DNA from: Marinimicrococcus flavescens
GTDB taxonomy: Bacteria; Pseudomonadota; Alphaproteobacteria; Geminicoccales; Geminicoccaceae
DNA: 64,000 bases
Assembly (NCBI GenBank): GCA_029211145.1
Contig: JARGEQ010000016.1
Span: 62,001-126,000, forward strand
Reading direction: 5' to 3'
The notes beneath the pieces are model-generated. The model did no database searches and was not told the origin of the DNA. It worked only from the letters and a program-made list of their open reading frames with translations. Both the position numbers and the translations under genes were made by a program. Below, in pieces: positions 44,444-53,522 of this stretch; position 1 is the first letter of the stretch; the number at the start of each line of letters is the position of its first letter.

Positions 44444-44818
44444 GTGTTCGCCGAAGAGGACCGCGAGACCACGGCGCGCGAGACCGTCCAGCGCAAGGTC
44501 CTCGAATGTCTCAACCGCTTCTATGCCATCGAGACGGGGATGTGGGGCGACCCGGTCTCCTGCCTGATGATCCGCACCATCATCAAGGGCCGGATCGAGG
44601 GCCGCCTCTACGACGTCTCCTCGCTGGCGACCTATCTCGACCTCAGCCTCGCCACCGTGCACCGCAAGCTCAAGCGCATCGAGGAACGGGGCTATGTCGA
44701 GCGGCGCCGCGAGGGCCGCTCGGTGCGGTTGTGGCCGACCGCCAGGGTCGAGGAGATCCTCGATCTCAATTTCGACCAGATGATCGAGACGCTGCGGCGG
44801 CTCTACAAGGGCGGCTGA
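44444..44818 (+). CDS. Winged-helix transcriptional regulator
   Basis: A 124 aa MarR-like single-domain regulator: VSSLATYLDLSLATVHRKLK then IEERGYVERRREGRSVRLWP are the recognition helix and wing. There is a Cys at 41 but no CxxC or Fe/S motif that would mark a sulfide sensor. It starts at GTG 44444 after AGGGGA. It is divergent from the SQR-like gene and probably controls it through the palindrome at 44335. Its 3' end overlaps the NifU-like gene by 16 bp on the other strand. Confidence 0.85.
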   Translation: MFAEEDRETTARETVQRKVLECLNRFYAIETGMWGDPVSCLMIRTIIKGRIEGRLYDVSSLATYLDLSLATVHRKLKRIEERGYVERRREGRSVRLWPTARVEEILDLNFDQMIETLRRLYKGG

Positions 44819-45246
44819 GCCGCCTTCCCGGCGGCTTCGAGCACGGCATCGAAGGGAAGCAGCGCTGCGCCGTGGCGACTCGGCACGTGGGCGGCGGGAC
44901 TAAGCACCTCGAGCGCGGCCCAGTGGCCCTCGGGCGGCGGACCGCCTTCCTCCAGCATCCGCCGTACCGTCTCGCGCACCGCCCCGAGCTCGGCCGGGGT
45001 GCAGCCCGGCGCCGCCTCGGCCAGCACCGCCGTGCCGGCCTGGCCCAGCGAGCAGGCGCGCACCATGTAGCCGAGCTCGCGGATCCGGCCGTTCTCCATG
45101 ACGAGGTCGATGGTCACCCGGCTGCCGCAAAGCGGGCTGGTGAGGCTCGCCGTGGCGTCGGGCGCCTCGAGCCGGCGGTCCTTGCGGACCCTCGCGGAGA
45201 GGGCCCGCAGCCGGTCGCTGTAGAGGGCGAGGCCGTCGTCAGACAT
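44803..45246 (-). CDS. NifU/IscU-like iron-sulfur scaffold protein
   Basis: A 147 aa member of the NifU-N family. Ligand motifs PLCGSRVTIDLVMENGRI (first Cys) and RACSLGQAGTAVLAE (second Cys) are kept. The third (C-terminal HC of IscU) is SRHGAALLPFDAV, His present and Cys missing. A cluster could still bind with three ligands, or the protein may have another role. No other Isc/Suf genes are near. ATG 45246 has a weak ribosome site. Confidence 0.8.
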   Translation of the reverse strand: MSDDGLALYSDRLRALSARVRKDRRLEAPDATASLTSPLCGSRVTIDLVMENGRIRELGYMVRACSLGQAGTAVLAEAAPGCTPAELGAVRETVRRMLEEGGPPPEGHWAALEVLSPAAHVPSRHGAALLPFDAVLEAAGKAAQPPL

Positions 45247-45319
45247 GAAAGGGAACCTTCGGATGCGCTACCGCCTCGAAGGATAGCGCTGCCCCGGCCA
45301 TCGGCAAGCGCGCCGCTTC

Positions 45320-46969
45320 TCAAGGCTCCTTCGCGCGCTCGCGCAGGACGAACTTCTGGATCTTGCCGGTCGAGGTCTTGGGCAGCGGCCCGAAAATGAC
45401 CTTTCTGGGCGCCTTGAAGCGGGCGAGCTCGCGGCGGCAATGCTCGATGATACCGGCCTCATCGACCGTCGCACCCTGCTTGAGGGTGACGAAGGCGCAG
45501 GGCGCCTCGCCCCACTGCTCGTCCGGGCGGGCGACCACGGCGGCCTCGAGAACGTCGGGGTGCCGGTAGAGCGCGCCCTCAACCTCGATGGAGCTGATGT
45601 TCTCGCCGCCCGAGATGATGATGTCCTTGGAGCGGTCCTTGATCTCGACATAGCCGTCGGGGTGCATCACCGCGAGATCGCCGGTGTGGAACCAGCCGCC
45701 GGCGAAGGCCGCCTCGGTCGCCGCCGGGTTCTTGAGATAGCCCTTCATGACGTTGTGACCGCGCATCATGATCTCGCCCATGGTCTCGCCGTCGCGCGGC
45801 ACCGGCTCCATGGTCTCGGGGTCCATGACATCGAGGCCCTCGAGCACCGGATAGCGTACCCCCTGGCGGGCCAGCAGGCGCGAGCGGGCCTCGCTGTCGA
45901 GCCTGTCCCAGCCAGCCTGCACGGCGCAGACGGTGGCGGGCCCGTAGACCTCGGTGAGCCCGTAGACGTGGGTCACCTCGATGCCCAGCCGGTCCATCTT
46001 CTCGAGCACGGCCGCCGGCGGCGCGGAGGCCGCGGTCATCATCCGCACCTTCTGCGCGAACGGCCGGCGTTCGGCCTCGGGAGCGTTCACGATCATGCCC
46101 ATGATGATCGGCGCGCCGCACATGTGGGTGACGCCGTGCTCGGCGAAGGCCGCGAAGATGGTCTCGCCGGAGATGCGCCGCAGGCAGACATGGACTCCCG
46201 CCTGAAGGCACACGGTCCAGGGAAAGCACCAGCCGTTGCAGTGGAACATCGGCAGCGTCCACAGATAGACCGGATGGTGGGGCATGGCCCACACCTGGGC
46301 GTTGCCCGTGGCGTTCAGGAAGGCGCCGCGATGGTGGTAGACGACGCCCTTGGGGTTGCCGGTGGTGCCCGAGGTGTAGTTGAGCGCGATCGCCTGCCAC
46401 TCGTCGGCCGGCCACATCGGCGCGAAACCGGGATCGCCCTCGGCCAGCAGCGCCTCGTAATCGAGCGCGCCCAGCCGCTCGCCGCCCGGTCCCTCGGGAT
46501 CATCGACGTCGATCACGAGGATCTCGCGGCCGAGCTGCGCCAGCGCCTCGCGGATGACCGGCGCGTACTCGGTGTCGGTGACCAGGGCCCTGGCCTCGCC
46601 ATGCCCGAGGATGAAGGCGAGCGCGGCGGCGTCGAGACGGGTGTTGAGGGCGTTGAGCACCGCGCCGCACATCGGCACGCCGTGATGCAGCTCGATCATC
46701 GCCGGGATGTTGGGCAGCATCGCCGCCACCGTGTCGCCCGGCGCGATGCCCCGCCGTCTCAGGGCCGAGGCGAGCCGCCGGCAGCGCTCGCGCAGCTCTC
46801 GATAGGTTCGGCGCTGGCGGCCGTGGATCACGGCGAGGCGCTCGGGATAGACGTCGGCGGCCCGCTCCAGGAATGTCAGCGGCGTGAGCGGCGCGTGGTT
46901 GGCATCGTTCCTGTCGAGGCCCGCGGCATAGGCTCCGTGGGTCGGATGAATGGCGATGGACGGGCTCAC
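45320..46969 (-). CDS. Fatty-acid/short-chain acyl-CoA ligase (AMP-forming)
   Basis: A 549 aa ANL-family adenylating enzyme. The ATP loop is YTSGTTGNPKGVVYHHRGAF, then YGLTEVYGPAT, GWFHTGDLAVMHPDGYVEI (Asp for ATP ribose), KDIIISGGENISSIEVE, and the C-terminal catalytic Lys in PKTSTGKIQKF. It is closest in type to the medium-chain and 3-methylmercaptopropionyl-CoA (DmdB-like) ligases, but the substrate is open. The GTG at 46969 with GGGAG upstream is the probable start. The TTG/ATG farther up gives only a basic tail. Divergent from manC. Confidence 0.87.
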   Translation of the reverse strand: MSPSIAIHPTHGAYAAGLDRNDANHAPLTPLTFLERAADVYPERLAVIHGRQRRTYRELRERCRRLASALRRRGIAPGDTVAAMLPNIPAMIELHHGVPMCGAVLNALNTRLDAAALAFILGHGEARALVTDTEYAPVIREALAQLGREILVIDVDDPEGPGGERLGALDYEALLAEGDPGFAPMWPADEWQAIALNYTSGTTGNPKGVVYHHRGAFLNATGNAQVWAMPHHPVYLWTLPMFHCNGWCFPWTVCLQAGVHVCLRRISGETIFAAFAEHGVTHMCGAPIIMGMIVNAPEAERRPFAQKVRMMTAASAPPAAVLEKMDRLGIEVTHVYGLTEVYGPATVCAVQAGWDRLDSEARSRLLARQGVRYPVLEGLDVMDPETMEPVPRDGETMGEIMMRGHNVMKGYLKNPAATEAAFAGGWFHTGDLAVMHPDGYVEIKDRSKDIIISGGENISSIEVEGALYRHPDVLEAAVVARPDEQWGEAPCAFVTLKQGATVDEAGIIEHCRRELARFKAPRKVIFGPLPKTSTGKIQKFVLRERAKEP

Positions 46970-47115
46970 GCTTCTTTCTCTCCCTGATCGCCCTTCTGGC
47001 CAGGGCATCGCCGACAGGGTGGCCATCTGCGCCGCGAGGCGTCAAGCCGCCCCTGTTGCACGCCCCTTCGCCGGCTGGCATAGCGGGCGCTGATGCCAGC
47101 TCGGAGCGCGATTTG

Positions 47116-48531
47116 ATGAGCCCGATGAAGGATCTCGTGCCGGTCATCCTCGCCGGCGGCTCCGGAACGCGCCTGTGGCCGGTGAGCCGTACCGCGTTCC
47201 CCAAGCATCTGGTCGAGCTGCTGGGCGAGGAGTCGCTGCTCCAGACCACCGCCCGGCGCACCCTCAAGCTCGCCGGACCAGGACGCATCCTGACCGTGGC
47301 GGCGGCCGGCCAGGCGGTGCTGGTGCGCCGCCAGCTCCGTGCCCTCGATCCGGCGCTGGCGCAGGGCCTCATGCTCGAGCCCGAGCCGCGCAACACGGCG
47401 GCGGCGGTAGCCCTGGCGGCTTTCCGCGCGGCCCGCGACCTGGGCCCGCAGAGCCTCTTGTGGGTCTGCCCGTCCGATCACCTGATGCTGGCCACCAGCG
47501 CCCTGATGGAAGCCGTGGCCGCGGGCCTGCGTGCGGCCGCCGGCGGGCGCATCGTCACCTTCGGGATCGCGCCCTCGCGCGCCGAGACCGGCTTCGGCTG
47601 GATCGCCCGCGGCGAGAGCCTCGGCGATGCGGGCGTCTTCGACGTGCGCCGTTTCGTCGAGAAGCCGCCCCGGGCCGAGGCGCAGGCGATGCTCGAGGAT
47701 GGCGGCTACCTGTGGAACAGCGGCATGTTCCTGATGCGCGCCGACACCTTCCTCGAGGAGCTCGGGCGCCTGGCCTCCGAGATCCACGAAGCCACCGCCC
47801 GCGCCTTCGCCGCCCTGGACGCCGACGGCGAGATAGCCGAGCCCGCCCTCTACGGCGCCATCCCGAGCGCGCCGGTCGACAAGGCGGTGATGGAGCGCAC
47901 CGACCGCATTGCGGTGGTGCCGTGCGATCCGCGCTGGTCCGACGTGGGCTCGTGGCACGCTCTTTGGGAGCTCATGGACAAGGACGCGCAGGAGAATGCC
48001 GTGGCCGGCGAGGCGCTCTTGCAGGACGCCTCGCGCAACCTGGTGCGCAGCGAGCACCGGCTGGTGGCGCTGGCCGGGGTCCAGGACCTGGCGGTGATCG
48101 AGACCGCCGACGCGATCCTCGTGGCCGACCGCGCCAACAGCGAGGCGGTGCGCGGGATCGTGGCGCAGCTCGCGGCAGCCGGGCGCCCCGAGGCCACCGT
48201 GCATGCCCGCGAGGCACGGCCGTGGGGGCAGTTCACCAACCTGGGCGGCAGCAGCGGCTTTCGCGTGCGCGAGGTGGTGGTCGATCCGGAGGGCCAGCTC
48301 ACCCTGCAGCGCCACGACGGACGCGACGAGCACTGGATCGTGGTCGAGGGCCGCGCATCCGTGCAGCTCGGCAGCTCGACCCGCGAGGTGCCGGCGGGCA
48401 ACTCCGTCCTCGTGCCGCGCGGCACGCTGCACCGCCTCGCCAATGCCGGCCCCGGCCCGCTGCGGGTGATCGAGGTGCAGGTCGGCGAGATTCTCGGCGA
48501 GGAGGCCACCGAGCGGCTGACCGAGGACTGA
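47116..48531 (+). CDS. manC: Mannose-1-phosphate guanylyltransferase (with C-terminal PMI cupin)
   Basis: Makes GDP-mannose for polysaccharide synthesis. 471 aa. The nucleotidyltransferase domain carries VILAGGSGTRLWPVSRTAFP and RFVEKPPRAEA, with WNSGMFLM. The C-terminal cupin reads RPWGQFTNLGG, LTLQRHDGRDEHWIVVEG and LANAGPGPLRVIEVQVGEIL. In bifunctional enzymes the metal motif is QxHxHRxEH; here the second His is Gly, so the isomerase half may be weak. The ATG at 47116 follows GGAG. It would serve the same surface-glycan theme as the 2-9 kb cluster. Confidence 0.9.
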   Translation: MSPMKDLVPVILAGGSGTRLWPVSRTAFPKHLVELLGEESLLQTTARRTLKLAGPGRILTVAAAGQAVLVRRQLRALDPALAQGLMLEPEPRNTAAAVALAAFRAARDLGPQSLLWVCPSDHLMLATSALMEAVAAGLRAAAGGRIVTFGIAPSRAETGFGWIARGESLGDAGVFDVRRFVEKPPRAEAQAMLEDGGYLWNSGMFLMRADTFLEELGRLASEIHEATARAFAALDADGEIAEPALYGAIPSAPVDKAVMERTDRIAVVPCDPRWSDVGSWHALWELMDKDAQENAVAGEALLQDASRNLVRSEHRLVALAGVQDLAVIETADAILVADRANSEAVRGIVAQLAAAGRPEATVHAREARPWGQFTNLGGSSGFRVREVVVDPEGQLTLQRHDGRDEHWIVVEGRASVQLGSSTREVPAGNSVLVPRGTLHRLANAGPGPLRVIEVQVGEILGEEATERLTED

Positions 48532-48584
48532 GACGGCGCGAGAGCCGCTGGCGAGGCTCGCGGTCGGCCGGCTGGAGGGGCGTG

Positions 48585-49448
48585 ATGGGACCGACGGCAC
48601 AAGAGCAGGCGCGGCTGGAGCGCGGGATGGCGCTGGTGCCCGGCCTTCCCGAGGTGAGCGAGAAGGAGGCGGGGGAGGCGGTCCGCCGGATCTTCGAGGA
48701 CGTCAAGGCGAGCCTTCGGGTGCCGTTCGTCAATTTCGTCTTCCGCACCTTGGCCAACGAGCCGGCCGAGCTGGCCCGGGTCTGGGCGGTCACTAGCCCC
48801 CTCGCGCGGACGCGGGCGTTCGAGCAGGCGGCAGACGTCCTGCGCGCAGGCACGCTCATGGAGCCCCTGCCCCGGCCGCTCACCAGCTCCGATCTGCCCG
48901 GGCCGGACCTGCGGCACATCCGTGCCTTCGTCGATTCGATCCACTACGCGCTGCCCAAGCTGCTCCTCTTGACCTCGCTGCTCGAGGCGGCACCGGCCGC
49001 CGTCTCCACCCAAGCCCCGGAGCTTCTGCCGTATGGCGTGGCGGAGGGCACGGCGATGGTGGCGATGGTCGACCAGGAGACCGCGCCACCGGCGCTGCGA
49101 GCGCTGTTTGCCGCCATCAAGGAGCGCCACGGGCACCCCGGCGTGGCGACCTTCTATCGCTCGCTGGCCAACTGGCCGGCTTTCCTCGACGCACTATGGG
49201 AGCGGCTGGCGCCGCAGCTCGACCAGCCTGCCCATGGCGAGCGGCGCGGCGCCCTCGTCGCCGAGGGGATGCGGCTGGCCGCTTCGCTGCCGGGAGAGCG
49301 CCCCGGGCCGCTGCCCGAGCGGCTGCGCGACGTGCTCTCGGTGTTCCGTCTGCGCTTCATTCCCGACCTGATGATCGACGTCGCCACCGTGAAGGCGCTG
49401 CTCGACGGGCCGGAGGCGGCGCGGCGCTCGCGGTTCAGCGCCGCCTGA
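48585..49448 (+). CDS. DehI-like (group I haloacid dehalogenase family) protein
   Basis: A 287 aa helical protein. Two internal segments are similar: FVNFVFRTLANEPAELARVW near 45 and VATFYRSLANWPAFLDALWE near 190, the pseudo-repeat expected of DehI folds. The DehI catalytic Asp/Asn pair was not verified, so dehalogenase activity is uncertain. ATG 48585 has GGAGGGG upstream. It is 53 bp downstream of manC and convergent with the SMR gene. Confidence 0.6.
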   Translation: MGPTAQEQARLERGMALVPGLPEVSEKEAGEAVRRIFEDVKASLRVPFVNFVFRTLANEPAELARVWAVTSPLARTRAFEQAADVLRAGTLMEPLPRPLTSSDLPGPDLRHIRAFVDSIHYALPKLLLLTSLLEAAPAAVSTQAPELLPYGVAEGTAMVAMVDQETAPPALRALFAAIKERHGHPGVATFYRSLANWPAFLDALWERLAPQLDQPAHGERRGALVAEGMRLAASLPGERPGPLPERLRDVLSVFRLRFIPDLMIDVATVKALLDGPEAARRSRFSAA

Positions 49449-49451
49449 AGG

Positions 49452-49784
49452 TCAATGCGCGACGGTGCGCGAGAAGAGCTGGATCACCACCACCCCGCCC
49501 ACGATCATGGCCATCCCGAGGATGGCCGCCAGATCGGGGATCTGGCGGTAGATCACGGCGGCGATCAGCGCCACCAGCACCACGCCCATGCCCGACCAGA
49601 TGGCATAGGCGACGCCGACCGGCACCGTGCGCACCACATGAGTGAGCAACCAGAAGGCGGCAGCGTAGCCGACGATCACCAGCAGGCTCGGCCACAGGCG
49701 GGTGAAGCCGTCGGCGGCCTTGAGCGCAGAGGTGGCGATGACCTCGGCGACGATGGCCGCGGCGAGGTAGAGATAGGCCGGCAA
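49452..49784 (-). CDS. Small multidrug resistance (SMR) exporter
   Basis: A 110 aa four-helix inner-membrane protein. The conserved Glu is in YLYLAAAIVAEVIATSALKA, followed by the WPSL loop and GVAYAIWSGMGVVLVALIA. It likely starts at TTG 49784 after GGGAG. Such proteins exchange protons for cationic compounds (EmrE or SugE/Gdx types); the substrate is not determined. It is downstream of the LprI-like gene on the same strand. Confidence 0.88.
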   Translation of the reverse strand: MPAYLYLAAAIVAEVIATSALKAADGFTRLWPSLLVIVGYAAAFWLLTHVVRTVPVGVAYAIWSGMGVVLVALIAAVIYRQIPDLAAILGMAMIVGGVVVIQLFSRTVAH

Positions 49785-49825
49785 GGGCTGGCTCCCGTGC
49801 GTGGAGGAACGCGATGCGCTCCCTT

Positions 49826-50632
49826 CTAGCGCGCCTCGCCCCCGCCGGGCCAGACGAGGCGGCGCGGCGCATCGCCGTCATGCTCCACCACGAGCCGCCC
49901 GCCCTCGATCCGCCATTCCAGCGCATAGGCGCCGGTCACCGACAGCAGCGGCTCCTGCGCGCCCCCGAGCGGGTCGAGCAGGTGAAGCCGCCGCGAATGC
50001 GCCCCCTTGTGGCAGACCGCGAGCAGCAGCGGCCGCGGCACCGGCCCCAGATCGACGCGGCGCACGCCGTCGCCGGCGCATTCGGGATCGTCCGGCTCGT
50101 CGCACATGAAGCAGCCCAACGCGTAGGTGGCGAGCGGGCGGCGGCCCGCGAAGACCCTGAGCGTGCTGTCGAGCCCCTGCGCCTCGACCGCCCAGTGGAG
50201 CACGTCGGGCACGCGGCAGGCGGCGGCGTAGGTGTCGAGGAAGCGCAGGTCCGCCGCACGGCGCAGGCTCACCAGGAGCTCGCAGGACTGGGCGTTGACG
50301 AAAGCCGGCGTGTTGTCGCCGGTCTCCTCCACCACGCCGCAGAAGCCGGCGCGGTACTCCTCCCAGGACCTGGCGGCAAGCGCGAGACGCTCCCGCCCGG
50401 CCGGGCACAGGCGGCGCCCCACCCGCTCCTGCTCGGCGGCGAGATCCCGCTCGAGAGCTGCGGTGGCTTCGGCCAGGCAGTCGCCCATGGCGGCCCCGCC
50501 GACGCGAAAGCGCGGATCGGCCTCGCAGGCCGCCATCGCCTGCTCGAAGGCGGCGGTGACAGGGTCCTCCGCGAGGGCGGCGGCGGAGGCCAGCGGGAGC
50601 AGGGCGGCAAGGAGCAGGGCGGCGGGACGCAC
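49826..50632 (-). CDS. Secreted protein with LprI-like (lysozyme inhibitor) domain
   Basis: A 268 aa protein starting at GTG 50632 with a signal peptide (RPAALLLAALLPLASAAALA). Residues about 30-110 have Cys-containing helices and AARSWEEYRAGFCG, the LprI/DUF1311 pattern. The rest (about 140-268) is unrecognised and Cys-rich. It begins 3 bp after the stop of the WG-repeat gene, so the two are co-transcribed. LprI inhibits lysozyme in mycobacteria; a protective envelope role is a guess. Confidence 0.75.
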   Translation of the reverse strand: MRPAALLLAALLPLASAAALAEDPVTAAFEQAMAACEADPRFRVGGAAMGDCLAEATAALERDLAAEQERVGRRLCPAGRERLALAARSWEEYRAGFCGVVEETGDNTPAFVNAQSCELLVSLRRAADLRFLDTYAAACRVPDVLHWAVEAQGLDSTLRVFAGRRPLATYALGCFMCDEPDDPECAGDGVRRVDLGPVPRPLLLAVCHKGAHSRRLHLLDPLGGAQEPLLSVTGAYALEWRIEGGRLVVEHDGDAPRRLVWPGGGEAR

Positions 50633-50635
50633 GGC

Positions 50636-52300
50636 TCAGCCCCTGGTGCTTTGCAGGCAGAAAAAGCTTTCCTCGCGCGTCACCTCGGCGGGCCCACGGA
50701 CCGGCCTTCCGTCGCGGGCATAGACCGCGCTGCGGAGATGCTCGCGGTCGGTGCAGCGGCGGGTGGGATGAGGGTCGATGCGGAGCGTTCGCGTCACCTC
50801 GATGCCGTCGCTTGCGAAGGAGACGGTGTGCCACTCCTCCGGCACCACCCGCCTCGTGCCGCCGGCCACCACCTCGAGCACGGCGTAGGTGGCGCGGCGG
50901 TAGCGGGCATTGGCGCTGTTGCCGGACACCCGGCCGGAGCCGGTATGGGCCGCGAAGAGGGGACCCTTCTGCGCCGGGATGGCCGGCCAGGAGGGACCGG
51001 CCACCCAGTTGCCGGCGAGGTCGATGAGGCCGAAGGAGCCCTTGCCCCCCGCGGCCACCGCATAGGCACCGGAGAACTGCTGCGCCGCCTTGAAGCGCGG
51101 CTCGATGACGGTGCCGCCCTGCGGGTCGCGATAGCCCCAAAGGCCGTTCTCCGCGCGGTAGGGCTCGAGCAGCTCGGGACTGCCGCGCAGCGCCAGCGCC
51201 GCGCGCTCCTCCGCCTCCTCCATCCAGCGCTCGAAGACGAGCCGGCCGGCCTCGGCCGTCCGCTCGGCTTCGCCGCGGCTCTCGCGGATGCGGCGCAGCA
51301 CCAGGTCCTCCTCGCGCACCGCCTCCAGGGCCGCGGCATCGAGGGCCTGCTCGAAGGCCCGGCGCTCCTGCCCGGCCAGGCTGCGGGCGTAGCCGCCGGC
51401 ACGCAGCCGGCCGATCGCCCGGTCCAGATGGTCGAGCCGCTCGCCCACGCTCATGCCCGACGCAAGGCCGTTCCTCACCCCGGCCAACACCGTCTCCGCC
51501 GCCACGTTGACAGGCAGCCATGCTGCGGTGGCGCGAAGCTGGCGCTCGAACACGGCCAGCCGTGCCGCCACCAGCTCGCGGCCCAGCCGCTCCTTCTCCA
51601 GCTTCAGCTCGAGCTGGTGGGTGTCCACCTTCCAGCCCAGCACCTCGATGCCGGCGAGCTCGAATCCGGACTTGGCGAGCCGCTTCGGGATTCCTGCGAG
51701 CTCGAGTTCGGCCTTCGCGACCCGCTTCGCCTCCCCGGCCGGGGCGAGCGACCCGCCGCCGCCGAAGATCCCGCCGAGCAGTCCCGGCGTGCACCAGGCA
51801 CGCTCCTCCTCGTCCCACACGGCGGCGGCGAAGGGCTTGCCGCTGCGGCAGAAGAGATCCTCCCATTCGGGCGAGGAGGGCACGTTGAACGGCGCCGCAC
51901 CGCCCGCACGGCCGAGCAGGCCCAGATCGCAGCGCAGCCAGTAGTGCCTGTCGAGGAAGAGGTTGCCGATCCGGCCCAGCATCATGCCGTCATAGACGCG
52001 GACCAGCGCTGCCTCCTCCGGCGTGGTGGTGCGGTAGCCGCCCTCCGGCAGCGCCACGGCGAGCTTCACGTCGCTGATCCTGGCCTCGCAGCGGCTCACC
52101 GGCTCGCCCAGCAGCGTGTCGAAGCGCCAGGCGAGATCGGCCCTGAAGCTGATCCGCCCCTGGAGCCGCGAGGCCCGGCCGGCGAGTTCGCCCTCGACGG
52201 AGATGGTCTCGCGGCCTTCCGCGAAGGGCGCGGCGGCAGCCGGCGCGGCGGCGAGCGCCACGAGGAGGCCGGAGGCGATGGCAGAGGTCAGTCGAGCCAT
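50636..52300 (-). CDS. Secreted WG-repeat-containing protein
   Basis: A 554 aa secreted protein. Signal peptide TSAIASGLLVALAAAPAAAA. The middle (about 210-370) is helical and charged (LELKLEKERLGRELVAARLA). Near 385-450, NGLWGYRDPQGGTVIEPRFK and GSFGLIDLAGNWVAGPSWPA are two WG repeats. Start ATG 52300 has AGGAG six bases upstream; the start overlaps the ankyrin gene by 13 bases. Function unknown. It forms an operon with the ankyrin lipoprotein upstream and the LprI-like protein downstream. Confidence 0.8.
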   Translation of the reverse strand: MARLTSAIASGLLVALAAAPAAAAPFAEGRETISVEGELAGRASRLQGRISFRADLAWRFDTLLGEPVSRCEARISDVKLAVALPEGGYRTTTPEEAALVRVYDGMMLGRIGNLFLDRHYWLRCDLGLLGRAGGAAPFNVPSSPEWEDLFCRSGKPFAAAVWDEEERAWCTPGLLGGIFGGGGSLAPAGEAKRVAKAELELAGIPKRLAKSGFELAGIEVLGWKVDTHQLELKLEKERLGRELVAARLAVFERQLRATAAWLPVNVAAETVLAGVRNGLASGMSVGERLDHLDRAIGRLRAGGYARSLAGQERRAFEQALDAAALEAVREEDLVLRRIRESRGEAERTAEAGRLVFERWMEEAEERAALALRGSPELLEPYRAENGLWGYRDPQGGTVIEPRFKAAQQFSGAYAVAAGGKGSFGLIDLAGNWVAGPSWPAIPAQKGPLFAAHTGSGRVSGNSANARYRRATYAVLEVVAGGTRRVVPEEWHTVSFASDGIEVTRTLRIDPHPTRRCTDREHLRSAVYARDGRPVRGPAEVTREESFFCLQSTRG

Positions 52301-53379
52301 TCGCGCAGCTCCTCCCGCGTCTCGTCGTTGCCGCTCTCGCGGCGCGCCCACTCGCCCCAGGCGCCGCCGGCACCAGCTCCCGCTGCCACGGCTTCCGCCG
52401 GGTCGGCGCCGAGATCCACCAGCAGCCGGACCATCTGCTCCTGGCCGGCGGCGAGCGCCGCCTGGACCGGTGTCATGCCCCTGCCGTCCTTCTGCGAGGG
52501 CTTTGCACCGCCCTCCACCAGCGCCCTCGCCGCCGCCGCGGCCCCCATCGAGGCAGCCCTCGTCAGTGGCGTCGTCCGGTCGTGCAGGATGATTGCGAAG
52601 ACGGCACCGTGCTCCCGCAGCAGGGCCACCAGTGCCGGATCGTCCCGCTCCACCGCGATCTCCAGCGGCATCACCTTGGTGCGGACATTGGTGCGGGAAG
52701 CCCTGCCGGCGAAGGCGGGAGCGGTGAGCAGGGCTTGCACGAGGGCAGGATCGCCGGCGCCGAGTGCTGCCTCCAGCACCGTCTCGCCGCCGTCCGGGTG
52801 GCCGTAGTCGGGATCGAGCTTGCCGGCCTCGATGGTCTGCGGGTCGGGCCGCTCGCCCGCCCGCAGCCGCTCGATGAGCGCGCGTGTGCGGCTGCTGGGG
52901 CTGTCGGGCACGAGCAGCGCGAGCTGGTCCTCCGGCATGACCCAGACGCCCGTGAGCCCGGGCGTGCCCGGCGGCACGTCCATCTCGTCGAAGCGGAGGC
53001 TCCAGGCCACCGAGAGCGCGCGGGGTGGAGCGTCAAGGTCGCCCGCGAGCTCGCTCACCCGCAGCCCGGGCCTCAGCGAGAGCCAGCGCTCGGGCTTCAG
53101 CTCGCGTTCCAGGACGCGACCCTCCGCATCCACCACCCGCACCCGCCAGAGGTCAGCGGGCGTGACCATGTCGGCCGGCCGCTCGCAAGGCGTGCAGTGG
53201 ACCCGGATCTCCTGCATGAGCCAGGGCTCGCCGCGGTCCGCGACAGAAAAGCTGTTCTCGACGCGCAGGGCGGTTTTCCTGGCGGGCGCCGGTCCACCGC
53301 CCGGTCCGCTCCCGCTGCCCAGACAGCCGCCCAGGCCGATGAGCGCCGCCAGAACCACCGCAATGCGCCGTGCAGCCAT
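52288..53379 (-). CDS. Ankyrin-repeat lipoprotein
   Basis: A 363 aa lipoprotein: lipobox in LIGLGGCLGSG with the acylated Cys near residue 19. The N-terminal half (about 35-160) is beta-rich and unrecognised, with a CTPC pair. The C-terminal half carries three or four ankyrin-like repeats (ETVLEAALGAGDPALVQALL; MTPVQAALAAGQEQMVRLLV; TPLTRAASMGAAAAARALVE). It is the first gene of a three-gene secreted-protein operon; partners of the repeats are unknown. Confidence 0.82.
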   Translation of the reverse strand: MAARRIAVVLAALIGLGGCLGSGSGPGGGPAPARKTALRVENSFSVADRGEPWLMQEIRVHCTPCERPADMVTPADLWRVRVVDAEGRVLERELKPERWLSLRPGLRVSELAGDLDAPPRALSVAWSLRFDEMDVPPGTPGLTGVWVMPEDQLALLVPDSPSSRTRALIERLRAGERPDPQTIEAGKLDPDYGHPDGGETVLEAALGAGDPALVQALLTAPAFAGRASRTNVRTKVMPLEIAVERDDPALVALLREHGAVFAIILHDRTTPLTRAASMGAAAAARALVEGGAKPSQKDGRGMTPVQAALAAGQEQMVRLLVDLGADPAEAVAAGAGAGGAWGEWARRESGNDETREELREWLD

Positions 53380-53470
53380 CCGGACATCTCCTTCCAGTAG
53401 AGATGACCTAGCTGCCAGACGCGCACCGCGCTACCCCATGAAACGATTCATCTGGCGATGTCTGAAGCAG

Positions 53471-53494
53471 AACGCCGCCCCGGAGGGCGGCGTT
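53471..53494. terminator. Hairpin after phaC
   Basis: Arms AACGCCGCCC (53471-53480) and GGGCGGCGTT (53485-53494) pair perfectly around CGGA. It lies 28 bases past the phaC stop, in the transcription direction of phaC. Confidence 0.7.
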
Positions 53495-53522
53495 CGTTGA
53501 CCTTTCCGGCAGCCCGGACGGT

